Shown piece after piece: positions 43,858-52,053 of a stretch of 64,000 bases of DNA. A program made the position numbers and the translations under genes. Below the pieces are notes generated by a model. The model was not told the origin of the DNA. It saw nothing but the letters and a program-made list of their open reading frames with translations, and ran no database searches. This stretch comes from Bacillus cereus group sp. RP43. GTDB lineage: Bacteria; Bacillota; Bacilli; Bacillales; Bacillaceae_G. Positions within the stretch are counted from its first letter, which is position 1. Each line of letters starts with the position of its first letter. The DNA lies in NCBI RefSeq assembly GCF_040459645.1, contig NZ_JARVHQ010000001.1:1984001-2048000 (forward strand). Direction: 5' to 3'.

Positions 43858-44421
43858 ATGAAGCTGCCACTATTACAAGTAGAGACAGAGAGACTTATTA
43901 TCCGTCCATTTCAAAAAGAGGATTATGAAAGTTGGCTAGATGGATTCAATAAGAGGTTACCATCTCAATATAAATACGATGATGGCTATCATGACATGTC
44001 GTCTTCAACAAAAGAATGGTTCACGGAATGGATAAGAGGATTTGATGAGGCGGCACGACGGGATGAAATGTACGTTCTAGGTATTTTTCAGAAAGAAGAT
44101 GGCGCTAATATTGGTAAGCTAGAACTTATAAAAATTTTACGTATGGACTATCAATGGGCGATGATGGGCTACTCTATTCATAATCAATATTGGAAAAATG
44201 GATACGGAGTAGAAAGTGTAATAGCTGCGCTGCCGTTATTTTTTAATAGCCTTCAATTTCATAGAATTGAATTACATATACATATCGATAATGAGCCATC
44301 CGTTCGTCTTGCAGAAAGAGCTGGTTTTTCATTTGAATGTACGAGAGAGGCATTTTCTATGGGGAATGGTAAGTGGGCAGATTTTCTTATTTATTATAAA
44401 AATAATGAAACGAACAAATAA
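43858..44421 (+). CDS. GNAT N-acetyltransferase (RimJ/RimL type)
   Basis: 187 residues. ETERLIIRPFQKEDYESWLDG is the RimJ/RimL entry pattern; GYSIHNQYWKNGYGVESV provides the acetyl-CoA pyrophosphate loop and RIELHIHIDNEPSVRLAERAGF the C-terminal strand-helix. It transfers acetyl from acetyl-CoA to a protein N-terminus or small amine. AAGGAAGAG precedes the ATG. The PhzF-like gene begins 11 bp after, so the two are co-transcribed. Confidence 0.9.
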   Translation: MKLPLLQVETERLIIRPFQKEDYESWLDGFNKRLPSQYKYDDGYHDMSSSTKEWFTEWIRGFDEAARRDEMYVLGIFQKEDGANIGKLELIKILRMDYQWAMMGYSIHNQYWKNGYGVESVIAALPLFFNSLQFHRIELHIHIDNEPSVRLAERAGFSFECTREAFSMGNGKWADFLIYYKNNETNK

Positions 44422-44432
44422 GGGGATGAAAA

Positions 44433-45332
44433 ATGAAGACTATAAACGTATTTCATTACGACGCATTTACGAATAAACCAAATATGGGAAATCCAGCAGG
44501 TGTTGTAATAGAGGCGGATGGATTAACGGAAGAGGACATGCAGCGTATTGCTGAAAAAGTTGGATTTAACGAAACATCTTTCGTTCTTTCTTCAGAAGTA
44601 GCAGATATAAGAATGCGCTATTTTACACCAGGGTTTGAAATGGATTTATGTGGTCATGGGACAGTTGGCACTATATATGCCTTGCGTGAAAGAGGTTTAT
44701 TAGAAGAAAAAACAAACCTTACGATTGAAACGAAGGCAGGGATTTTACCGATACAAATAGGTGCAAATGAAAATAGAGAAACCTTTATTAAAATGAGGCA
44801 GGCAGCACCTCAGTTTAAAGATTTTGCAGGTTCAAAAGAAGAATTAGCTCATAGTATCGGGTTAGAAGTAACTGATTTAGATGCAAGTGTACCAATTGTA
44901 TATGGAAGTACGGGGAACTGGACTGTAATTATACCGATTAAAAATCTAGATGCATGTGAAAGAATGAAACCTAAAAATGAGGCGTTTCCATCGGTATTAA
45001 AAGAAATACCTAAGGCTTCTATCCATCCAGTTTGTCTAGAAACTTATGATGAACAGGTGCAAATGCACGGTCGTCATTTTTCATCACCTTATTCTGGAAC
45101 GATTGAAGATCCAGTGACAGGAACAGCTTCAGGTGTAATGGGAGCGTATTATGCGACGTATTTGGAGAAAGATTTTGACCATGAACTGGAGTTAATCGTT
45201 GAGCAAGGACAGGAAATAAATAAAGATGGTCGTGTAACGGTTTATGTAACGAAAGATGTAGAAAATGAGAAGTTACAAATAGATATTGCGGGAACAGCGG
45301 TGTATGTGAAGGAGTTTGAAGTTTTAATTTAA
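44433..45332 (+). CDS. PhzF-family isomerase-like protein
   Basis: 299 residues with the diaminopimelate-epimerase-like fold. FHYDAFTNKPNMGNPAGVV at the start, the catalytic Glu region GFNETSFVL, TPGFEMDLCGHGTVGTIYAL and SGTIEDPVTGTASGVMGAY are all PhzF signatures. True PhzF isomerises DHHA in phenazine synthesis, but no phenazine genes exist here; most Bacillus homologues (YddE/YHI9 group) have no known substrate. Co-transcribed with the GNAT gene. A short terminator shared with the convergent gene follows. Confidence 0.9.
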   Translation: MKTINVFHYDAFTNKPNMGNPAGVVIEADGLTEEDMQRIAEKVGFNETSFVLSSEVADIRMRYFTPGFEMDLCGHGTVGTIYALRERGLLEEKTNLTIETKAGILPIQIGANENRETFIKMRQAAPQFKDFAGSKEELAHSIGLEVTDLDASVPIVYGSTGNWTVIIPIKNLDACERMKPKNEAFPSVLKEIPKASIHPVCLETYDEQVQMHGRHFSSPYSGTIEDPVTGTASGVMGAYYATYLEKDFDHELELIVEQGQEINKDGRVTVYVTKDVENEKLQIDIAGTAVYVKEFEVLI

Positions 45333-45339
45333 AAGAGAA

Positions 45340-45361
45340 AAGCCGGTCGTATAGCCGGCTT
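45340..45361. terminator. Short terminator between convergent genes
   Basis: AAGCCGG and CCGGCTT form a GC-rich 7-bp stem, flanked by A and T residues. Confidence 0.7.
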
Positions 45362-45363
45362 CC

Positions 45364-45573
45364 TTATCTGTTCAACACTTCAATATACGAAGCATCCCCA
45401 GCTGTTCTAATAGTAGAGCGGAAATTGTTATGTTCTAACGTTTCAGCAACTTGTTTTAATTGCTGTGCATCATCATGATGGATGAGTAAACTATCTGCGC
45501 CACTTTCTTCTATATGAATATGTTCAACATTTCCGATCGCTTCATGTATAGCCTTTAAAAATTCAGGTTTCAT
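45364..45573 (-). CDS. Small soluble protein, unknown function
   Basis: 69 residues, acidic and without transmembrane segments: helix KPEFLKAIHEAIGN, strand HIHIEESGADSLLIHHDD, helix QQLKQVAETLEHNN and strand STIRTAGDASYIEVL. An alpha/beta ferredoxin-like or ACT-like mini-domain is possible. AGGAGGAC precedes the ATG. Family not recognised. Confidence 0.65.
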   Translation of the reverse strand: MKPEFLKAIHEAIGNVEHIHIEESGADSLLIHHDDAQQLKQVAETLEHNNFRSTIRTAGDASYIEVLNR

Positions 45574-45657
45574 ATTGTCCTCCTATATGTATGTAACGTC
45601 GTTAAATAGTATTTCCTTATTTTTGAAATATAAAAGTAGAAGAAAGGATAAATGAAA

Positions 45658-46407
45658 ATGAATATAACGCAGTTTAAAGAACATATTACATCTCTTTTTG
45701 AAGAGCATCTTAATAAATACGGTGATGACGAGTATGGCTTCACTCACATTAGTAAAGAGGAATTTCACAAAATAGGTTACACGACAAATTTGACGCTAGA
45801 AACAATTGAAGAAGCATATCAAAATGGGGTTGATATGATACTTACACATCATGCGCCGTGGAGTTTTTTATTCGGTATGGAAGAGGCTTGTATTGGGAAA
45901 TTAAAAGAATATGAAATGAATCATTTTTGGATTCATTTACCGTTAGATTTTGTAAAGTTTGGCACGTGTACGTCGTTGTTTAATGAAATTGAGATACATA
46001 CAATACTGGAATATTCCACGTATGAGGAAGAAGAGCTACCGGGAATAGGAGAATATAAAGAAGCGATTCCCTTTTCAAACTTAGTTGAAAAACTTGAAGA
46101 GAGAATGGAAGAGAAAGTGAAGAGCTGGAAAAATCATGACAGACCAGTGAAACGGATTGCGATTTTAACGGGTGCAGGGAACAATACAAACCTTATTGAG
46201 CGTGCACTAGAAAAAGGTTGTGATACGTACATAACAGGAGAAAAAACATTATATACGGTGCAACATGCAAAATTTAAAAGGATAAATTTAATTGTAGGTA
46301 GTCACACATTTACAGAAGTGTTTGGTGTAGAAAGTTTGGCTCGTAAGTTAAAAGAAAGAGATAATTCAATAGAAATTACTAGATTAAATGAAGATCATTT
46401 GGAGTGA
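45658..46407 (+). CDS. NIF3-like dinuclear metal-centre protein
   Basis: 249 residues. The metal-binding segments of the NIF3 (DUF34) family are visible: MILTHHAPWSF near residue 60 and GSHTFTEVFGVESLARKL near the C-terminus, with CDTYITGEK between. The family forms hexameric toroids with two metals per subunit; the function is disputed, and a GTP cyclohydrolase-like role has been suggested. Here the usual central domain is short. ATG 45658 is 9 bp from AAAGGA; ATG 45652 is an alternative. The stop overlaps the ribosome site of the Nudix gene, so both are one operon. Confidence 0.85.
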   Translation: MNITQFKEHITSLFEEHLNKYGDDEYGFTHISKEEFHKIGYTTNLTLETIEEAYQNGVDMILTHHAPWSFLFGMEEACIGKLKEYEMNHFWIHLPLDFVKFGTCTSLFNEIEIHTILEYSTYEEEELPGIGEYKEAIPFSNLVEKLEERMEEKVKSWKNHDRPVKRIAILTGAGNNTNLIERALEKGCDTYITGEKTLYTVQHAKFKRINLIVGSHTFTEVFGVESLARKLKERDNSIEITRLNEDHLE

Positions 46408-46412
46408 GGGAA

Positions 46413-46904
46413 ATGGTAACTATATACGCAAATTATGGGGAATCAAAAGTGAGATTAACGTGGAAAAAAGATTGTATATTGCCAGAATACGAAAGAATCA
46501 CGAGTGTTCACGGTTTTTGTTTTCAAAATAATAAGGTTTTACTAATAGACCATGAGCAGCGTGGTTGGGACTTTCCTGGTGGGCATATAGAAGAAGGGGA
46601 ACTACCAGAAGAATGTTTTAAAAGAGAAGCGTGGGAAGAAGGTTATGTAAAAGGAGAATGTACTTTATTTGGTTATATTATCGTTGACCATAGTGATAAT
46701 CCAAATTGGAATGAAAATAGTCCGTATCCAAAAGTAGGGTATCAGCCGTTCTACCGGATGGAGATTAATGAGGTGCATAAGTTTGACGGTGAGTATGAAT
46801 CCGATAAAAGGATGTTTGTTAGAGTAGAAGAGAGTGCAGCGTATCATTATAAATGGAATGGATTATATGATGAAATCTTGAAGGAAGCCGTTTTGATAAA
46901 ATGA
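46413..46904 (+). CDS. Nudix hydrolase
   Basis: 163 residues. The complete Nudix box is present: GGHIEEGELPEECFKREAWEEGY at about residues 52-74, giving Gx5Ex7REAxEExG-type spacing with W at the variable site. Members hydrolyse nucleoside diphosphates linked to another group. Substrate unknown. The ATG is set by GGAG 8 bp upstream, which lies at the very end of the NIF3-like gene, suggesting translational coupling. Confidence 0.9.
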   Translation: MVTIYANYGESKVRLTWKKDCILPEYERITSVHGFCFQNNKVLLIDHEQRGWDFPGGHIEEGELPEECFKREAWEEGYVKGECTLFGYIIVDHSDNPNWNENSPYPKVGYQPFYRMEINEVHKFDGEYESDKRMFVRVEESAAYHYKWNGLYDEILKEAVLIK

Positions 46905-47015
46905 AAATTAATTTCTGTTATATTAAGATATTGGAAGGGATTTTTCATTGATTTGTCAAATAATAGTAAAGTTGTCTCTTAAATTGAAGGAATCTTCAGA
47001 TATAAGGGTGAGTGA

Positions 47016-47881
47016 ATGGACATTTCAGTAATCGCTGAACAACTAGTTAATGAGAAGGTTATTTCGCATTATCCAAATAGCATGAAAGTGTTGAGTGGAG
47101 GAACGATAAGTACTGTATATTTGTTGGATGGAAGATATGTTGTGAAGTCGAATGAATCGGAAGTAATACGTGAAGAAGCGAATTTTCTTTCTTTTTATGA
47201 GGGGAATACTTTATTTTCGAAGCTGTTGTATATGGAGCCTTTAAATAGATATATTGTGTATTCTTTCCTTGAAGGGAGTACTTCGTGCGAACATGGATAT
47301 AAACGGATTATGCTTAGTACACTTGTAAAAGAAGTTATCAATAAGTATGAAATAGTTCCAGAGGCAGATAGCTGGGGATGGAAAGGAAGTCCGGTTCAAA
47401 CTTGGACTGAATTTTTAATGACAGATGTGATGGAAGCGCATGAAAATGTAAAACTGTACATAAGTGATGAAGAGTATAGACGTGTTCTTAAGTTAGTAAG
47501 TAGTCCGAGTAGGGGTCTGGGATAGATAAGCCATTTTTATTACATGGTGATTGCGGATTCCATAACTTTATATTTCAAGAAAATAAGTTATATGGCGTGA
47601 TAGATCCTTTACCAGTGTTAGGGGATCCTCTATATGATTTAATTTATGCGTTCTGTTCAACTCTGGAAGATTTAACAAAAGAAGTGATTGGTTATGCGAT
47701 AAAACCATGTATATTTCATAAAAAAGAACGAGGTTTATATGAGGAAATAGTCATAGGTTTATATTTGCGTATAGATACGTGTATAAGACACCACCCAAAA
47801 GATTTAGAAGATTACTTAGTAGCTTGGCGTTATTGGATGAATGAGATTATGTTCGATAGCGAAAATAAGACGACATTATAG
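47016..47881 (+). pseudogene. Aminoglycoside phosphotransferase-like (APH/choline kinase fold) gene with a frameshift
   Basis: The first frame (47016-47525, 169 codons) gives the kinase N-lobe: LSGGTISTVYLLDGRYVVKSNESE with an ATP-binding lysine. It ends SSPSRGLG-stop. The catalytic loop FLLHGDCGFHNFIF and metal motif GVIDPLPVLGDPLYDL lie in another frame, running to 47881. Adding one G to the GGGG at 47512-47515 joins the two parts as RGSGIDKPF. So the gene has lost one base in a G run, or the base is a sequencing or assembly error. ATG 47016 follows AAGGGTGAG. Confidence 0.85.
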
Positions 47882-47908
47882 CACTTATATTTTGGGGGAG
47901 ATATAGAA

Positions 47909-48466
47909 ATGAACATTTCAGAAGCAAAAAGAGATTTAGCACAAAAAACGAAGAAGGGATTTCCTGTTATAATAGCTGGTCTTTTATTTTGGATTGTAGC
48001 GAGCATAACTGGTGTTTTTCTTTCAGAAAAGCAAGTTGTGTGGGTATATTTAATTGGTATGGGCTGTGTGTTTCCTTTCGGCTTAATGATAGCTGCTATA
48101 TTAAAAATTGACATGTTTGCGAAAGGAAATCCGCTAGGGACTTTAGCTGGAGTAATTGGTGGGATAAATGTATTGAATATTCCGTTTGTATTACTTGCAT
48201 ATTTTCAATTTCCGGAGTGGTTACCTTTTGTAGTAGCGATGTTAATAGGTGTTCATTTTTTACCATATGTATGGATTTATGAAAGTAAAAGTTATGGTTT
48301 TTTATCAGTAGGAACTGTATTAGTAACGTCAGTGTGTGGGATTCTTTTTGCAGAAAAAGGATTTATTGTAATTCCTATGGCGGTTACAGTTGTCTACTTT
48401 GTTACTCTTATAAGCTTATCACTTGAAAATAAAAAAGCAGAAAACGATCAACAAATATCGGCTTAA
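47909..48466 (+). CDS. Multi-helix membrane protein, unknown function (DUF7010-like)
   Basis: 185 residues with six hydrophobic segments after a polar 20-residue start and a charged tail KKAENDQQISA. The layout FPVIIAGLLFWIVASITGVFL...GMGCVFPFGLMIAAILKIDMFAKGNPLGTLAGVIGGINVLNIPF resembles small uncharacterised Bacillus membrane proteins grouped as DUF7010; that family name is from memory. GGGGGAG precedes the ATG. No transport motif is seen. Confidence 0.7.
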   Translation: MNISEAKRDLAQKTKKGFPVIIAGLLFWIVASITGVFLSEKQVVWVYLIGMGCVFPFGLMIAAILKIDMFAKGNPLGTLAGVIGGINVLNIPFVLLAYFQFPEWLPFVVAMLIGVHFLPYVWIYESKSYGFLSVGTVLVTSVCGILFAEKGFIVIPMAVTVVYFVTLISLSLENKKAENDQQISA

Positions 48467-48495
48467 TAAAAAATTAAAGGGATAGGGGAATAATT

Positions 48496-49320
48496 ATGAA
48501 CAAATTCGTTTGTACAACGTGTGGAGTTCAGTATGCAGCGAGTGTGGAAGAACTGGTAAGTTGTATTATTTGTGATGAGGAGAGACAATATATTAATCCG
48601 AAAGGGCAGTCATGGACAACTTTAGAAAACTTACAAACGAGTGATACGCATAAAAATGAAATTATAGAAGAAGAAAATGGGCTTTATAGTATTACGACAA
48701 AACCAGAATTTGCGATCGGTCAAACGGCATTTGTAGTAAAAACAGAGTCATATCGTTTACTATGGGATTGTATTACTTATTTAGATGAAACGACAATTGA
48801 GAAGATAAAAGAGTGGGGCGGATTAGATGCGATTGCACTATCCCATCCGCATTATTATTCAACGCAAGTAGAATGGGCAGAAACATTTGATGTACCAATT
48901 TATATACATGAAGACGATAAAGAGTGGGTGATGCGTCCAAGTAGTCGTATTATTTATTGGTCTGGTGAGTCTTTACAATTATCGGATGGAATTACTGTTC
49001 ATCGTCTCGGAGGACATTTTAGTGGTGGTTCTGTATTACACTGGGAAGAAGGAAATGATGGGAAAGGTATTTTATTAACAGGTGATATTATTCAAGTTGT
49101 AGCGGATCAGCAGTGGGTGAGCTTCATGTATAGCTATCCGAACTTAATTCCATTACCCGTGAGAAAGGTTGAGGAAATGGCGAATCGAGTGAGGCCGTTA
49201 CATTTTAATCGTCTATATAATGCTTTTCACCGAGTAGTAAAAGAAAATGCAAATGAGGCAGTTGAACGTTCTGCGGAAAGATATGTGAAAGCGATAGAAG
49301 GAAAGTTGTTTCATACGTAA
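48496..49320 (+). CDS. MBL-fold protein with N-terminal zinc-ribbon-like cysteines
   Basis: 274 residues. Two CxxC pairs lie at the start (CTTC and CIIC within the first 30 residues), likely a zinc ribbon. A metallo-beta-lactamase-like fold follows, but the metal loop is SHPHYYS instead of HxHxDH, so the second metal site is degenerate. RLGGHFSGGSVLHW and LLTGDIIQVV preserve a histidine and an aspartate, and HFNRLYNAFH is the C-terminal region. Activity may be altered or based on one metal. GGGATAGGGG precedes the ATG. Upstream and downstream genes are close, but the function is unclear. Confidence 0.8.
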   Translation: MNKFVCTTCGVQYAASVEELVSCIICDEERQYINPKGQSWTTLENLQTSDTHKNEIIEEENGLYSITTKPEFAIGQTAFVVKTESYRLLWDCITYLDETTIEKIKEWGGLDAIALSHPHYYSTQVEWAETFDVPIYIHEDDKEWVMRPSSRIIYWSGESLQLSDGITVHRLGGHFSGGSVLHWEEGNDGKGILLTGDIIQVVADQQWVSFMYSYPNLIPLPVRKVEEMANRVRPLHFNRLYNAFHRVVKENANEAVERSAERYVKAIEGKLFHT

Positions 49321-49336
49321 AAGGAGTGCTAGATTA

Positions 49337-49903
49337 ATGAAAACGTTAGTATGCTTTGGTGATAGTATTACAGCTGATGAAACATTTTTTGATGGAACGC
49401 CGAGATTAACGCCAAGGTTACAAGTGTTGTTTCCGACTTGGAAAGTGGTTAATGCGGGTGTTCCCGGTGATAATACGTTCGATGCGTTAAATAGGATTGA
49501 AGATGATGTATTATCACATAAACCAGACTTTGTAACAGTTTTTCTTGGTACGAATGATTCGGTGTTAATTGATCCAGTGCCGTTACAATCGTACAAAGAA
49601 AACTTAGAGAAGATTGTAAGCGCGATTTCATCAGAAAAAGTATTACTTATTAGTCCTGCACCAGTTGATGAAGCAAGGCAACATAATAGAACGAATGAAG
49701 TACTCGGCCAATATGCAGACGTGGTTGAGGCAGTGGCGAAAGAAACGGGTAGTCATTTTCTAAATTTGTATGCTGAAATGATTCAAGAAAAGGATTATAA
49801 GAGATTTGTAGAAGACGATGAAAAAGACGGTTTACACTTCGGACCACAAGGTTATGAATATTTAGCGAAGTTAATTTGTGAAAAGTTAAAAGGGATTTTG
49901 TAG
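49337..49903 (+). CDS. SGNH/GDSL-type hydrolase (lipase/acylhydrolase)
   Basis: 188 residues with all SGNH blocks: nucleophile FGDSIT at residues 7-12, Gly in GVPGDNT, FLGTNDSV with the oxyanion Asn, and DGLHFGPQGY with the catalytic Asp/His. Lacking a signal peptide, it is probably cytoplasmic. It hydrolyses esters, thioesters or acyl groups; the substrate is unknown. AAAAGGAG stands 9 bp before the ATG and 17 bp after the MBL gene, so both are in one operon. A strong terminator follows. Confidence 0.92.
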   Translation: MKTLVCFGDSITADETFFDGTPRLTPRLQVLFPTWKVVNAGVPGDNTFDALNRIEDDVLSHKPDFVTVFLGTNDSVLIDPVPLQSYKENLEKIVSAISSEKVLLISPAPVDEARQHNRTNEVLGQYADVVEAVAKETGSHFLNLYAEMIQEKDYKRFVEDDEKDGLHFGPQGYEYLAKLICEKLKGIL

Positions 49904-49904
49904 G

Positions 49905-49936
49905 AAGCAAAGCGTGGGCGCTTTGCTTTTTTTTTG
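49905..49936 (+). terminator. Terminator after the SGNH gene
   Basis: AAGCAAAGCG-TGGG-CGCTTTGCTT perfect stem followed by eight or more T. Confidence 0.92.
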
Positions 49937-50211
49937 TATTCACCATAAGTAAAATATAGTATCTTTTCGCAAGAGCATTGTAGCACTGCAAAAATGCAAC
50001 CAACTTAATATATTTTAATTAATCACAGAAGTAGACGATTCCTGTACTAAATGTTTAGTACCTATAGCACTTTAAAGAACATACATTTTTAAAGTGTTAA
50101 ATATAATTCATAATAGCACCATTAAGAAGCAAACAAGAGTTACGGTACTATAGAGTCTGGTAATTCTAAAAAGTGCCAATGTGGTATAAGACAATTAGGG
50201 AGGTTAAAGAT
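49937..50211. other. Intergenic region with two palindromes before the UPF0303 gene
   Basis: GTACTAAA-TG-TTTAGTAC (50044-50061) is a perfect palindrome, and CACTTTAAA (50069-50077) / TTTAAAGTG (50088-50096) forms a second inverted repeat directly after it. They could be operator sites or RNA hairpins. No gene is supported. Confidence 0.45.
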
Positions 50212-50688
50212 ATGAGTACTTCAAATTTGAGTGAAATAAGTAAACAAATATTAATAGAGGAGGAAACACTTCAATTTTCCTCTTTTACAAATGAAGATGC
50301 CTTGCAATTAGGTTTATTTATCGTTGAAACAGCAAAGCGAGAGGGGAAATTGATTGCTGTTGATATAGCAAAAAATGGTGTGCAATTATTTCATTTTAAG
50401 ATGACAGGGACAACTGAGGAAAATACGAAATGGATTGAGCGTAAAAAACGGGTCGTTTCCCTGCATAATCATAGCTCGTATTATATGCAGATAGAAAGTG
50501 AAATAAGCGGAGTTCCATATCATGAAAAATACCGTTTAGATGGCTCGGAATATGCTGCGTTTGGTGGATGCTTTCCTATCCAAATAAAAAACGTAGGAGT
50601 TATTGGGATGATAACAGTCTCAGGATTACCACCAGAAGTAGATCATGAATTGGTTATAAGAGCAGTTAAAAATCATTTAAATCAATAA
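50212..50688 (+). CDS. UPF0303 family protein
   Basis: 158 residues of the UPF0303/DUF336-like (HbpS-related) fold. The patterns [28 protein letters not shown], the [11 protein letters not shown] segment and [42 protein letters not shown] fit the family. Members have been linked to haem or cofactor binding, but no defined function exists. ATG 50212 follows AGGGAGG; the longer frame is unlikely. Monocistronic with a strong hairpin after it. Confidence 0.85.
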   Translation: MSTSNLSEISKQILIEEETLQFSSFTNEDALQLGLFIVETAKREGKLIAVDIAKNGVQLFHFKMTGTTEENTKWIERKKRVVSLHNHSSYYMQIESEISGVPYHEKYRLDGSEYAAFGGCFPIQIKNVGVIGMITVSGLPPEVDHELVIRAVKNHLNQ

Positions 50689-50712
50689 TAGAAGTGATTT
50701 TAAAGGTTAAAT

Positions 50713-50757
50713 AAAAAGGCAAAAATGAACATATTCATGTTCGTTTTTGCCTTTTTA
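50713..50757. terminator. Bidirectional terminator between UPF0303 and DUF1272 genes
   Basis: AAAAAGGCAAAAATGAACAT pairs with ATGTTCGTTTTTGCCTTTTT, a nearly perfect 20-bp stem. Confidence 0.9.
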
Positions 50758-50931
50758 TTATTTCTTTTTCGGCCTACGTACTAACTCTCCGCCGCAATTT
50801 GGGCAAACATTTTGTCTTTCCTCTGTACATGGTGCACAAAATGTACATTCATACACGCATATGTATGCTTCAGAATCAGGCTGAAGGGAATGGTCGCAAA
50901 TTTGACAGTTTGTTTTCATTTCTAATGCCAT
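50758..50931 (-). CDS. DUF1272 zinc-ribbon protein
   Basis: 57 codons from ATG 50931 preceded by GGGGGGATTA. The product begins MALEMKTNCQICDHSLQP and contains YICVYECTFCAPC and VCPNCGGELVRRPKKK, i.e. four CxxC-type cysteine pairs, the DUF1272 pattern. It probably binds two zinc ions. Function unknown. Transcription converges on the UPF0303 gene with a shared terminator. Confidence 0.85.
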   Translation of the reverse strand: MALEMKTNCQICDHSLQPDSEAYICVYECTFCAPCTEERQNVCPNCGGELVRRPKKK

Positions 50932-51127
50932 CGTAATCCCCCCTTGTTATTTGAAAGTTCTTAATTTAATTATAATTAATATTGTAGTAAAAGTCTTTTT
51001 TAATTGAAAAGAAATAAAAGGATTATGTTGTTGTTTGAAATGAAATATAACCGTTTATTTTAAATTTGATAATTCACTATAGTTGGATTATTATGGAATA
51101 GTTGAAAGGGAGCAGGGGGTATATATT

Positions 51128-51982
51128 TTGACTAATAATATCGATTATTTTCATGTAGAAGAGGATGTAAATCACAATAGTTTAAAAGCAGATTGTGAAA
51201 AATGTTTTGGTTTATGCTGTGTAGCATTACCGTTCGCAGCGTCAGTAGATTTTGCGGTGAATAAAGATGGTGGTAAACCTTGTACAAATTTACAATCAGA
51301 TTATAAATGTAGTATACATAGAGATCTTAGAGGAAAAGGGTATAAAGGTTGTACCGTATTTGAATGTTTCGGTGCTGGACAAAAGATTTCTCAAGTTACG
51401 TTTAAAGGAATTGATTGGCGGAAAGATGCCGAGCATGCGAGAGAAATGTATGATGCTTTTCCGGTTATGCATCAGCTTCATGAAATGCTTTGGTATTTGA
51501 ATGAGGCTATTCTATTAAAGGCGACGCAGACAATTCATAAAGAGCTGAAGGAAGTAATTGAAGAGACTGAGCGTCTTTCTAATTTAAGTCCAGATGAGTT
51601 AATGGAAGTAAATGTGCCATTACACCGTGCAGAAGTGAACATTCTCCTTTTAGAGACGAGTGAATTAGTATGGAAGGAAATGAATGTTGCACGTAAAAAA
51701 CGAATCAGTCACCGCGGAGCAGACCTTATGGGAGCTAACCTTAAAAAGAAAGATTTACAAGGAGCAAATTTAAGAGGGGCATATTTAATTGCAGCTAACC
51801 TAAATAGTGCAAACTTACGAGGAGCGGATCTCATCGGAGCAGATTTGCGAGATGCAGACATTCGCGGGACAGATTTTACAAATAGTATTTTTCTTACGCA
51901 AGTTCAAATTAACGCGGCGAAAGGGGACAAACATACGAAATTACCGAAAGTGTTGTCTCGTCCAGCTCATTGGACTGCGTAA
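51128..51982 (+). CDS. Pentapeptide-repeat protein with N-terminal cysteine cluster
   Basis: 284 residues. The N-terminal third carries CEKCFGLCC, a further CTNL, CSIH and the block KGYKGCTVFECFGAGQ, a cysteine-rich metal or Fe-S site reminiscent of YkgJ-type clusters. A helical middle follows, then from about residue 200 a run of pentapeptide repeats (GADLMGANLKKKDLQGANLRGAYL and so on), the A(D/N)LxG right-handed quadrilateral helix. DNA mimicry against gyrase is known for some such proteins, but this short helix need not act so. TTG 51128 follows AGGGGG at 8 bp; an upstream ATG has no ribosome site. Confidence 0.85.
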   Translation: MTNNIDYFHVEEDVNHNSLKADCEKCFGLCCVALPFAASVDFAVNKDGGKPCTNLQSDYKCSIHRDLRGKGYKGCTVFECFGAGQKISQVTFKGIDWRKDAEHAREMYDAFPVMHQLHEMLWYLNEAILLKATQTIHKELKEVIEETERLSNLSPDELMEVNVPLHRAEVNILLLETSELVWKEMNVARKKRISHRGADLMGANLKKKDLQGANLRGAYLIAANLNSANLRGADLIGADLRDADIRGTDFTNSIFLTQVQINAAKGDKHTKLPKVLSRPAHWTA

Positions 51983-52019
51983 AGAGTATGGAGTGAAATA
52001 GTTTGGATATTTATACGAA

Positions 52020-52050
52020 CAGGCAGAGACTAAGTCTCTGCCTGTTTTTT
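52020..52050. terminator. Terminator between pentapeptide and EamA genes
   Basis: CAGGCAGAGAC-TAA-GTCTCTGCCTG perfect stem plus T run; the opposite strand also ends in T-rich sequence. Confidence 0.9.
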
Positions 52051-52053
52051 ATA

